A program made the position numbers and the translations under genes. Positions 1-12,700 of a stretch of DNA of 64,000 bases are shown here, in pieces (within the stretch, counting starts at the first letter, position 1; each line of letters opens with the position of its first letter). The stretch comes from Apteryx mantelli (taxonomy: Eukaryota; Chordata; Aves; Apterygiformes; Apterygidae). Below the pieces are notes generated by a model that was not told the origin of the DNA, ran no database searches, and saw only the letters and a program-made list of their open reading frames with translations. Where the stretch lies: positions 56,480,501 to 56,544,500 of the forward strand of contig NC_089980.1 in the NCBI RefSeq assembly GCF_036417845.1, written 5' to 3'.

Positions 1-569
1 ATATAATTTTTGCAAATAACAGCAAATATGCCTGAACATACGCAATGAGTGAACCTGCTCTAAAAGGAGGTGTTAGTTGCGGCTGGTTTTCAGATCAGGT
101 GAGTACTTCAGTTCTTTCCTATTTCAGAAAGAGACAACTGGAAGTTTTAATACAGTAACAGGCGCGAATAATGAAAGCCTAACCAAACTGGAGTGAAGGG
201 TTGTGTGGGTGATGCTGAAAACTTCTGGATTATTATGCTCTTTAGTTTAAGGATGACATCTGTGCAAAGTTAACCTTGTTTGTGGGGGGCGGGTGGGAAG
301 GGTAAAGCAGAGAAACAATTCCAGCCCTGTGATTGTATTTGCAGGCTTTTCTTAAAATCTTAAAATGTGCCCTAAGTTAGTTAATTCAGGGAACAGTGAC
401 TACAAATATTCTGTTTAGAACTGGGCTTAAAAGGACACAGATTATTTAGTGCTAGCAGTCACAAGCTTAATAGAAAGTTCAAGTGAAAGTTATTTCATAC
501 ATGCTGTTTTATTAATGACCATTAAAATTCAAAATATATTTTTGTTGCCTTTTCCTTGTTGATTTGCAG
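1..569 (+). other. ABCB10: ABCB10 intron 1, 3' part
   Basis: This is non-coding sequence before exon 2, ending in a pyrimidine-rich acceptor. The missing first exon is expected upstream of the window. No other feature is seen. Confidence 0.8.
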
Positions 570-770
570 CTGCTGTTGGCTTTCTGACAGTTTCCAGTGT
601 CATTACCATGTCGGCCCCTTTCTTTCTGGGGAAAGTTATTGATGTTATTTATACAAATCCCGGTGGAGACTTTGCTGACAGCCTGACCAGCCTGTGTGCC
701 TTGCTGAGTGGAATCTTTTTGTGTGGTGCTGCTGCTAATGCTACACGCGTCTACCTCATGCAGACTGCAG
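570..770 (+). CDS. ABCB10: ABCB10 coding exon 2
   Basis: Acceptor tttgcag, donor gtaaaa. It enters with two bases of a split codon (phase 1 intron before it). It encodes the first transmembrane segments, with [20 protein letters not shown] and the [17 protein letters not shown] stretch. Confidence 0.95.
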
Positions 771-3700
771 GTAAAAAGAGAAAACAAAAAGTGGTACTGG
801 GAGTTGGCCTTTTTCCTCAGAGTCCGCTTATCTAATGATCTGAAATAAATTCTTGGCACTGGCTGAGAAATCCTCTTGCAATCTGTATTTTCTTCTTACC
901 AGATCAAAGGTGAATTAATATTGCAAAGATAAGCATGCTAGAATAGTTATTCATTTTTGTTTAAGTTCGCTGCCTTTTGATGTATTGAAACTTTGTAATG
1001 TGCCTTGTTCAGTGCTGTGGAATCCTATGCTTTTTATACTGTCTGTGTCTGTTTTGGGAATATATCTGTGTAAAGTTTTATATGCCGTGCTTTACTGACT
1101 TCTGTTCCTGACAGGACAAAGAATTGTGAAACGTTTGAGAGCAACTCTCTTTTCCTCTATTCTGAAGCAAGAAACTGCTTTCTTTGACAAGACCAGAACA
1201 GGAGAGCTGATAAACCGCTTATCTTCAGATACAGCACTCTTGGGCCGTTCGGTGACTGAAAACCTTTCCGACGGGCTCAGAGCAGGAGCGCAGGCATCTG
1301 TGGGGGTTGGGATGATGGTACGGTGGTCTTTTCCTTTCTTGTCACTGCTTGTAGCACTCACGTTTATTTGAATTCTGCTAGGTAATCTGTGAGTGTGGTT
1401 CAGTCCAGAAATGGTTGTGGTTTTTGGATACAAGTGTACTCCACTGGATATTAACATCCGCAATAACTTTTATGTATTGCATTGTAATAGATGGTATTCC
1501 TATAGCCACTTGTTGTTTACTCACAACCCATAGTTTGAGGAATGAAGGATTAAAATCAGCTACTGTTGTTCCCCTTGTTTATCAAGCAAAGTATAGTAGG
1601 CAAATAGCTCAACTTTATTCTTACTGAAGATGTTAAAATCAGTGATAACTTTTCTACGATTGTATATAGAATAGGGTGTGAAGGGCTTGATGTTAAACTC
1701 ACTGAAGTTTATGGGTTCTGTGTAAAGCCTAGGTAAGCAAAGGCAGCACTGAATATTGAATTACTGCTGAGGATTTTTACAACAAATCATAGTCTTTCTG
1801 CGTTAGTCTGTCAATAAAGAATATGTTTAGGTAGGGAGCATGTTAACAAAGGCTTCAGTGCAGTGCTTCAGTTAATGTTCCCTGCTGGCCAGTTGGTTTA
1901 TGTAAAAACCTAACATCTGTTCATGGTTTATGTGGCCTGAATTTCATTGTGCTTATCTGAGAAGAGATACGTTGGTGACAATTGTCTGAATGAAAGCGAA
2001 CAAAATGAAAACCTGCTGTCTGCTCAGGGGGGAAAAAAAAAGGAGTTAGCAAAAAGTATCCTCATAAAAATAAGCTTCCAGGATTGATGTTAGTAAAAAT
2101 TGGTAAGAAAGAAGAGATTGTTTTGGACTAATTATAAAGCCTGTCATACAGCTGAGTCAACTTTGAATTTTTCTGGAGATTTTTCTGTTTGGAAGACATA
2201 AAGACAGCAAGATGAAGTGAAAACATATCTTAGATCTACTTTTAAAAAATCTTGTGAAAAGAATCTACTTTTGCATAAAGCATTGATGCTGATTATTGTT
2301 ATGTGTGGTAAGATTTTGCAGCAGTAAATTAAATATATTATTCCAGGTTATGAGCATGCTTTGGTGCTAAGAAGTACTGGTGACTCCCTCTGTTCCTCAC
2401 TTACACAAAAGTGCTGTATGATATTTCTCTACTCAAACTTTCTTTATTACACCATCTATTTTAAGCGTGTGAAAGCCCGTTAGAAACTATGTAATAGCTT
2501 AAGACTTTCAGCATCCCCGAGAGATTTTCTGGTAGGCCTGTTTATAGACAGGTTAAGATACTTGGCTAAACCCACGCAGCAAAGCAGTGAGAAAGCTAGA
2601 AATGAAATCCAGACCTCTTTACTTGCAATCCTTGGTTCTAACCATGGGATACATTCAACAAAAGCTGTGGAGGAATGCGTATTTTGCCTGGAGGAAATAA
2701 AACATGATAAATGAAAACATGGCAGCACTAAATTACAATCTAAGTAACAGAAAAGTCTGGCAAGGGAAATTGCACTTCAGTATTCCAGCGGATTATTCTT
2801 AATCTGAACATTAACCCTTGACACATGCCTTTTTCTTCTAGTTTTTTGTGTCTCCCAACCTTGCTGCATTTGTTCTGAGTGTTGTGCCACCCTTGGCTGT
2901 CCTGGCTGTGATTTATGGAAGATACTTGCGAAAACTTACTAAAGTGACCCAAGATTCCCTTGCAGAAGCAACACAGGTAATCTTATAACAGACACTTTTT
3001 AGCTAACTTCAAAGTTACCCTCATGTACTTAGGTTAATATCTTTGAAGTTACAGATCTTCTGAAGATAATTACATTTTTCATTGCCTTGAGCCATGCTGA
3101 GCCTGTAGTTTTGCACCTGAACAGTATGAAAGCTAAACTTTAGTAACACTTATCCAATAGATCTCAAAACCAACCATCTTTTGTAAAGAGCTGCCCATAC
3201 AGCCTAGTGTGGAGGAACCAGGATGTCTTGAGAATTAGGAAATACACATTGTGGAAAGGATAAGGAGGTTAGGCTCTTTAGCTGTAGGAGAACATAAAAG
3301 ATCAACCTATGAAGGCCTGTATAATTTGGTGCATGGATTTGAAAAACTCTTTCCTTGGATGGTTATGAACTTGAAGCCCTCAGAAGAATCCTAGCTGGAA
3401 TTTTTCTTTTAAGAAAACTTAGCTAGCAAGTCTTCTGGAATGTATCCTTGATTTTTTTTTTTTTAAATCTCATTAATGTTTATGAGGCTAGACATTTTTT
3501 AAACTTTTCCGGGCATCTCAGCATATATCCGCATATTTGGGAGAAAAGCAGAGGGAACTGTTGCTTCTGAAGAGTCTCTTGTAAAGGGGATTTCATTATG
3601 TTTGCTGGCTGCTCTGGAATCCTGCAAAATGCTAACAGAAGAATGATAGAGATAGAACGATCTTTTCCTCTTGGGGTGGGGGGAAACATCACTAGGATGC

Positions 3701-6700
3701 ATAGAAATATAATTAGGAATGATTTAGTTAAAATATCCACATTTGTCAGCTGTTTTAAACTTGGGATGTCCTGCGTAAGGCTTCTGCAAGTAGACTGTGC
3801 AGAAGAAAGATTAGCCCTCTTCTGTTTATCTCCCTCATCCTGTGTCCAAAGGAAGCTCGTGCCTCTGAAAACAGGCTGTGGGACTTCACATGAAGGAGCA
3901 CTGTTTATGAAGTGTGCCATTCAAATCTGCAGGCTGACAAGGGGATGGAACAAGGAGAATTATATTTTTATCTTGTGTTTTTACTTTCAAACAGGGCATT
4001 GTTTTTTGTAAGATCATCACAGTGTCTATTTACATCTAGTCTAATTGCTCACAGTTGAGGTTGTTTTAGAACTAATATTTTACTGTTTAGAAGTGAAAAT
4101 AAAATGCTGAGTTGAAATGGGACATTAGTAGTTGAGCTAAATTAATTCCCAGTGCTGCTTTGTTGAAATGACTGGAATTGTGCAGAAAATAACTGCAGGC
4201 TTTCTTGCATGTGTTAGTGTAGAATAGGATATTTATTTTTCCCCGCCCCACATTGTTATTGCAAATTGTTGTGAATAATAGTTTTCTTATGTATGTTGTT
4301 CCCATCAAACTCAAGATTTTTAAATCCCGGTTTTGTATTTTTCTTTCTCTTCTAGCACTGAAGTCAAGGCAGTCTTGAAGTTCTTCTCAAAGCTGCCTGG
4401 GCATGCAGTTTACTTTTAACATAATAGAATTAAAAAAAAGAAGAAAAGTTGGGGAGGGTGGGAGAAACTTTTCTGTGGAGATTAGTGTAGTTATATTGGT
4501 TTAGCTTTCAGATGTTCTGTAATATGAGCACTTCAAATTAATGTGTCTGTGCATTTGTTTTGGTCTTTGCTTTAATGTAGTTAGCTGAAGAGCGTATTGG
4601 AAACATAAGAACAGTTCGAGCTTTTGGGCAAGAAATGTCTGAAATGGAGAAATATACAAACAAAGTCGATTATGTACTACAGTTGGCTAAAAAAGAGGCA
4701 CTAGCTCGGGCAGGCTTCTTTGGAGCAGTAAGTATGTTTTGATGAAAGGAACCATGTTATGCCAATTGTCAATTATTTTAAAATTCATGAGGATATTTAC
4801 ACATCTGCAAATAAATTAATTGAGTGTAAACTGAACCTACATAAAACTGTGGGAAGAACGGACTTAAATCATTTTAAATTGCTGTGAAACTGCATCTCAA
4901 GATACAGTGGTATGATAAAGCTGAATATAGTTTAACCCTCTTTTTCTGCCCACACGTTGACTGGTACTGGTGTTTATCTGAGCCTATAACTTCCTTTTCG
5001 GGAAGCTAAAGCAGTGGAAAGCTTCCCCCACCCTTAGTGTTTTACAGGTTTGGCTTCCTGGTGAGATGAGGATCAATGCAAAGGAAGCTGGGGACTGCAC
5101 AGATGGGGGCAGAGAGAATGAGATTGCCTTTTTCCATAGCAGCTTGCTGTAAATTTGCTTAACAGTATTGTAAAGCTGCAACCTAATACAGATTATCAGC
5201 TCTTCTCCGTGACTGACCGTTGAGAAAAATGTTTGGCATTCCTTCCTATCTGGCGAACAGGGTAAAAAGAAAAAAAAAAAAATTGAGTTGCTTGCCTTTT
5301 GGACGCTTGCTGGATAGCATGTTGCAGTGCCATTGGGTGCCTGGCTGGCTATTGGCTTGCTTTTGGTTAGAATTGGTTTTGTTCAAATTTAACTTCTTTA
5401 CTGTAGGAGGTCTCAGTCCTCTAAAAATCTAGATATGCATAGTATGGGAATTCTTTTGTTAGAAGGGAAGTTCTGAAACAAAGAACATTTTAGAGGGTGA
5501 AGTTTAAGAAGTGTGTGACAAAATCTGACTCTTCCTCTTTTTCTGTTTCGTCACCCAGACTGGGCTTTCTGGAAACTTAATTGTCCTGTCCGTCTTGTAC
5601 AAAGGAGGGTTACTGATGGGCAGTGCCTACATGACAGTTGGTGAACTCTCTTCTTTCTTAATGTATGCTTTCTGGGTTGGAATAAGCATTGGAGGTATGG
5701 AATAAGAAATTAGATTTTCTTCACTTCAAAGCATTACAGTCAGTATGGGGGCGGAGGGGAAGAAGCTCTTAAAAGATGTGGCTTTCTTGAAAAGTCTCTT
5801 CCAAATGATCTTCCCAAGAAGTCATGCATATTTTTTTTCTGAAGAGTTAATGAAAATAATTTATAACTCAATCTTAATATAAGCTTTACATTTTTCAAAA
5901 GGAATACTGATGTTTCTTTTTCATTATGTGACTTTTTTCATTACTTTTTCATTAAGTGACTGATACATATTGCTCTAATTTTTATTTTTTGTCTAAATTA
6001 CGATGCTTGGTGTGTTATATAAAAAAATAATAAATGTAATCTGTTTAGAAAGGCAGGTAGAATTTAGCTGTAATTCTGTATAAAGTATCTTAAACTGGAA
6101 CAGTAAAGTGCCAGTAGAACACTACACTCTAGTGCTAATCTGTTATTTTTTCATACTAACTCTTTCTTGAAGCTCAGAATCTGTAATCTACTGGCCCAGA
6201 AACACACTGCTCATCTTTTTTAGAGAGCAGTCCTTGCTGCTGCATACAGACAAAAATGAAGATAAGGTGCTTTGAAGCTTGACAACTGGTTGGAAGGGTT
6301 CTTTTTTAAAATGAGCCTGTTGCTTCTGATAGATTGGCAGGGCAGTGCTGCTTGTCTGTACTCTTTTATTTTCTAAGACTAAGCCTGATATTATGGGAAA
6401 AATGAAGATGTGCCCAAGGGCAAAATTCGCAAAACCTTCTTCCTCAGATATCAAAATCCCAGTGGCAGCTGTTCTACCTACCAAAACCCCATCTTCTCTG
6501 CTTAAATCATTCATGTTTGGTCAAGAGACAGACATCTGGCACTTTGAAACATGGAACACACTAACATAAAATACATGGGAAGTAATGTTAGCAACACTGA
6601 AAAATTGTTGTTGAATTAACTTTTATTTGCAATAAAAATAGCTTTTAAATTCTACTTGAGATTGTTGAAGAGTATAGTTCTGCACAGAGCTCCTTCTCAT

Positions 6701-9700
6701 GGGGACACCAAAGTAAAGGTATCTTGCCACAAGGTGCCTGTCTTTCTTGGCGCCTACAAAGCATATAAATCTTCTGAGTGCTATGTCTACTCTGTGTAAG
6801 TCATCATCAATACATATAGGAATAATTTGTCCCCTAATTTGGGACTTGACCACTTTTAGTTATAATAGTTTGCTGTATTTTCTACCAAATGTTGAAGCCA
6901 GGTTATTAAAAGTAAAAAATATATTTTCTAATTAGTATTTGCTGTGCACATTATATAATCTATTTCATGAATGGCTGTGAATCTGCAAACGCTGGTGTCT
7001 GTTTCCAGAGGCTCTGTGAGGCTCAGGCCTTCTGCCCATTGCCCTGCCGTAGGCCGCAGAAGCTTTGGCTTTTTCTTCCAAGCAGAGGGCTTCTCAGTGC
7101 AACTAGTGCCTTGTCTTGCCAGCTTTCAGGCAGTTCCCTGCCGTGGCGTGATGAAATGCCCCATATTCACTTACAGACTCCTGAGTTTGCACTGGGGTCA
7201 TTGCTCTGCAAGAGTAAGCCAGTAACCCTTTTTTAAGATCAGTACTTGCTGAGGAATGAAATACCTGGGGTTTCCTGCCCTTCTGAAACCACTCATTTTA
7301 AGGCAAAAGCAAAAATGAGTTTATTCTGTTGGAAGCCAGAGGTTCTGAAATCAGTTGCTATATTTTGAAAGAGATGCAGAAAAATGAGAAATAATACATT
7401 TTATATTTGTCTTGCTCCACTCTGGCTCCAGGTTGGTGCCTGTGTTTACTTCCGCTATAGCAGACCCTCCAGTCAAGCCAGCTCCAAGATGACTCACACA
7501 GCTAAGAGCTGGGATCCAGTGCTGTAGGCAGGCCTTGTCCTTGGCCTTTGCTGTATCCAGCAAGGTTTGAAGGGTGCTGACTTGGGAGACACACTTCCTT
7601 CCGTTGTCCTTTCTCCATGTAGCTTCAAGTGTCACTTCAGCCTTAGGCTTTCAGCCCTTCCCCCCACCCCATGGTTGATTCAACCAGTGTCTTCTATGAT
7701 AGTATAATCCTGTCTGACAAAGAAGGGCTTTTGGAGTGCTGCTTTCTACTGAATGGTTTTGAAAGCGTAGCTGATTGTAACAAAGCTATTTCTATAAAGT
7801 TGAATGTTGCTCTTCATGACAGATGAGTGAAAAAAGAGTTGCTTTGCTTTTGAGTGTACACAAGCTTAAGTGCATAAACTTTTTCTAAGTTTTTCTTCAG
7901 AATTTTTTGTTTTACAGATACAAATAATAGTGAATAAGGCTTATAGCTAGTCTCACTTGAGAGCCACCAATGATGACACATCAACTTGCCTGAATGGTGT
8001 GTGGGAGTAAAAGATCCCCTACACATCTGATGCTTGATTGTTGGTGATGAAAGCTGCAGCAACAAAGTTACTTTCTCCTAATGTCTTCCATTCTATATCG
8101 ATGCATAATGGTGTTCTGGTTTTTTGTTTTGTTTTGTTTTAGGCCTAAGTTCCTTTTATTCCGAACTAATGAAAGGATTAGGTGCTGGTGGACGTCTGTG
8201 GGAACTTATTGAAAGGAAGCCCCAACTTCCATTTAATGGTTGGTCCTTGGTTTGTTATTGCTTATAGGTTGATTTTTTTTTTTTTTCTGATTGGTCACCA
8301 GTACTTCAACAAGAAGTTTATAGTACTAAAAGCTAGTAACAACTTACAGTATTTTGAAAGAAATTACATACAGTGGTATTTGTTCTGACTTTTCCTATCT
8401 GTGAAACAGATGATGGAAAATTTCTTTTAATCAGAGATTTTCCAAGCATGACTTGAGAGTGAAAGGAAGGAAGGTTGTGGAGCTGGGATGGGGAATCCTG
8501 CTTCTTGAGAGGGCATAGGATATGCAGAAACAGCAAATGTTACTTCTGGAATGATTGCACTCCTCTCTCAAAAGTAGCACTACCCACATTTTCCCCCTCC
8601 TCCTTTAGATGGGCAAGGAACCACAGTAGTATGTGCGTTATCTAATTCACCTGTAGGTAAGGGAGTTATTGCTGCCCTTTGCTGCCTTGGCAGCCTGCCA
8701 CACTAGGCAACCTCTTAGTTTGGCATGTGTAGTGTTGGCCCTAGGTATGCAGACATAATATTTTTGGTATAGCTGCAGTGGTCTAAGGATACAAACAGGA
8801 AAATTTTGAAGGGGAGGCAATGTCTTTTATTAGCCAGCTTTGACATTGTTGAGGGTGTGGGGAGAAGCAACTTTTATGACAAACCAATCATTCACACTGA
8901 ATTTTTTTCACAAGTTGTTTTAGTCCCAAAGAGAACTTTGTGTGCCTGAAAGCATGTCTCTATCAGTAGATCTTTCTATCAGTAGATCTTTCTATCAGTA
9001 GATCTTTCTATCAGTAGATCTTTCTATCAGTAGATCTTTCTATCAGTAGATCTTTCTATCAGTTTATAGATGAACCTAAAATCAACAAAAAAGTGTTCAC
9101 CTTTGGGAGGTGTTAGATTATATACAGAAATAGCTTGCTGATATAGTTATCAAATCCCCAAAATAAGATATGTAAACTCCATCTATATATCTGCCTTTTT
9201 GACCTTATAAAGATTTATTGCTAGCAACACCTATTTTACTGCTTTATTATTTGGAAGCCAGACAACGTCCTCCAATGTTGAATATATTTTGTATAAACAG
9301 CATTTGTCTATGTCTACTTCATTGAAGTAGTTCAATGAGCTGCTTATACTTTTCTGTATGAATTGCTGTTGTATTTCATCAGTTGTGTCCCACTAAGTCA
9401 AAGTCATGTGTGACTTTGAGCTCTGGCTTTATGGAATGGGATTTTAGCTTTCCATTGGTTGGTATGGAGGGATCTTTTGATATGTTCTGCTTCAAATTTT
9501 TGTTTTGCTTTTGTCTCCTTGGACTAGAATTCATATGGGTCTTATTCTGTCTGACTCAAGTCTCACCGTTGTCTCATTTCTCTTCCACAACTCCTCCAAA
9601 ACTGCAAGCCTCTAGAATACTTTTAAATGTGTACAGACTTCACATTGGCAGGGAAAAGCAGTATTGACTGTGATAGATGGAAGCTGAGACTTAGAATAGT

Positions 9701-12700
9701 CCAAGCGGTAACCACCAGCTGGCTAATGAAGGGGTAGCTACCCACTCTGTTGCCTTTAGCAGTGCAGCTAGCTTAACCTTCCTGCCATGTGTAGCCAGTG
9801 CCACACTGCAGTTTGCCATGCCATTGATAGACCTGGTGCAACTCTTAATTTTGCCATTATTTGGATGATGGGGTTTTGTTTTGTTTTTTTTTGTCTGGAT
9901 TATTTCAGTGGTCTTCAGAATCTTCACAGTGCTGCTAGCACAGACTGGGCAGTAAGTAGTAGTACCGGGGCAGGAGCTGGCTTTCCGACTGAAAGCATTC
10001 TGTTGCTTAACTACACCAATAGTGACATTCAGAAAACAATCTTTATTATAGCTTGAATATAAATTAGACAAAATTTCAGACATCTACATTGTTTAGGCTT
10101 ACAGAAAGTTTCTTTTACATTTCCTTTCAGTATACACTAAATTCATAGGAGAGGATATAAACCTTTGTCTCAAGAAACAATTATAGTTGATTTCAGAACT
10201 CATCAGGCAATGCAGCCAAAAAACGATTTCTCTACTGTCCAAATTCATGTAAAGCATCTACTCCCTTGGCCGCTTATCTTTTATTTTCACTGAACTCCAG
10301 CTGTATTATTTTTTTCCAGTGACAATAAATATTTCAAGAACAAATTATAGTATCTTTTTCCTGTCTCTAGAATCCAGACAAGAAACCATCAAAATCCTGT
10401 ATATAGCTTTTAGATATTTTACAGTAATATATAGAGGAAGGACTTGTGATACCAGACTTCCTGTATTGCAATAGATTTCAGTTTGTAGTAGGCCATGAAA
10501 TAGACTGTACAGAACTGGAACTGAGAAGAAAGATAAGCGATTACTTGTTACTTCGATGTAGTAACGATTATGCTGCTAGCATGTGGTTTAGCAAATACAT
10601 TTGTTTTCCCAAAGGGAAGCTTACAGACTGTGGTGCTTACTTAACTAGCAAGTTACAACCTTTATGTCCATGGATTAAAGTCTGGGAAGGAGTCTGAAAT
10701 TGCATGCTGTTACTTTTGTCATTTCTATGCTACTACTATTAAACTGAAAGCCTGGAGAAGAGGAAGAAATCTGGGAGAATGAAAAGCAAAATAAATGATT
10801 TGCTGTTGGGGCAGCAGGACTTGGGAAATCTTGTTTGCTACTGCTTAGTGTCTGTGTTTCCTATCCATCTTCCCCTCCCAGTTACCTGTTTAACCAAGCA
10901 TGGGCATGTGCTACCATGTGCTGTGGCTAGTTCAGGGTTACTTATGTGCTGCATCTGAAAAAAATTAAGGAGCTTGAGTTGCAGGTCTTCAGCATGAATT
11001 CCAGTCTGGGTCCTGCTCCTCTACTGCCAGTTTTCACAAAACTGGGAAGACCTTTGTGTCACTGAGACTCCATCCTTCTTTACTCTCCATCAAATTACTT
11101 GAACTGACTGATAGTTTTAAAGATCAAGGGCTTTCTGGAAACCATGCGAAAAGTCATTCTAAGAGCAGATCAACTTTATCTAGCATTTTATTACTTAGCC
11201 AGTACTTACAGCTATTGCCTCTTATTGTGTTTATCAGAGCTAATTAATATGTTAATTGTTTTAAAATAATCTGTGTGTATGCTCACTTAAAATGAGACCA
11301 CTGATGTAAAGGACCTATGATAGATACAGTTAGTGCAACTTAGCAGAGTTTTACTTTGTATAGCTGTGTCTCACTAGGATTTATCGGGGCCTGAAAAGTT
11401 GTTTCTGTTTATAAAGTGGTATCTGTTTATAAACTTTTTCTAGTACTGATATTCTTTTAAGATATCTCTTTAAATGAATTGCTGTTCTCCAGAAAGTAGA
11501 TGCTTTTATTTAACTTTCACAATCATTCATTCATAATAGTTTGCTGTGGTATTTCACAAACTGAAACTTTAGTTTCGCTGAGCTGTTGCCTAAGAAATCT
11601 GCCTCTGATTGGTCTTTGAACACTATTTTGTCCTGAATTTATTATAATGTATGTTCCACTTCCAAAAAAAAAAAAATCTTAAAAAAAAGGCCACTAGTGC
11701 AACAAACATAGAAGCAGTTTTGTTGCAGTGAAAGCCTTTGCTTAAAAGCTTAACAGTTAATAAGCAGTGGAGACTGAACTGTCTGTGTCCAAAGAGGAGG
11801 GTGTTTCAGGTGACTTTTGAGACTTGGTAAAGGGCCAGTAAGTGATTTGCAATGTTTATCTTTTTGTGTCTGTTCTGTGGCAAAAGGACTTTGGCCTTCA
11901 GCACTCTGTCATTTTATTTCATTGATCCAAATTGATGAAACTTAAATTGCTTATAATATGTTATGTTTAAAAATTTAGGTAGCTCTACTAAAAGCGAGCA
12001 CCATTAGCTGTTGGTGTTAGCAAGATGCAAATTCTACCTCTTGCTGTATTAGCCTACAGCTTCACTTGCTTGTAAGCAACCTAAAATCTTACTCAATAAG
12101 GGCTGATGTACCATGCTCTGATTCAGTCATGGCTGAAATACAACCCTTGTGGTTCTGTCTTGTGGTTTGCAGCTATCTGTAGATCTAATGTGGAGATAGA
12201 TGTTTCTACTCAGTGTCTGTAAAGCAAGTTCAGGTCAGGGTTGAACTGATTTTTGCTTCTGTTCACATGTTTCTGTATTTTATTTTTGTCATATAGAGGG
12301 AATCATATTAGGCAAAGACACATTCAGAGGTGCTTTGGAATTCAAGGACATTGAGTTTGCATATCCAACACGTCCAGAAACATCCATTTTCAAAGATTTT
12401 AGCCTCTCCATTCCAGCTGGCTCTGTTATGGCTCTGGTTGGCCCAAGTGGTACAGGGAAATCGACTATTGTATCCCTTCTGCTGAGGCTGTATGATCCTG
12501 TCTCAGGTATGTTTGTGTGTTGCTCTCATTTGTGACTACAAATAATTGATGCTCTGCAACTCGGACACACTTTACAGACAGTTGGGGTCCCTGTGCTGAG
12601 GTCGTGATGTGACTCTTCCAGTGACACAGTGTGTTGCCCTTTGGGGTGTACAAGTACCTTTTGGTGGTGACTGAATACCTTTGCATTTCTGTTTTGCCCT

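Noticed and set aside
3480..4011. Overlapping ORFs of 137 and 146 residues on opposite strands in ABCB10 intron 4
   Set aside because: No conserved domain and no splice support, and the two strands are open simultaneously, as happens by chance.
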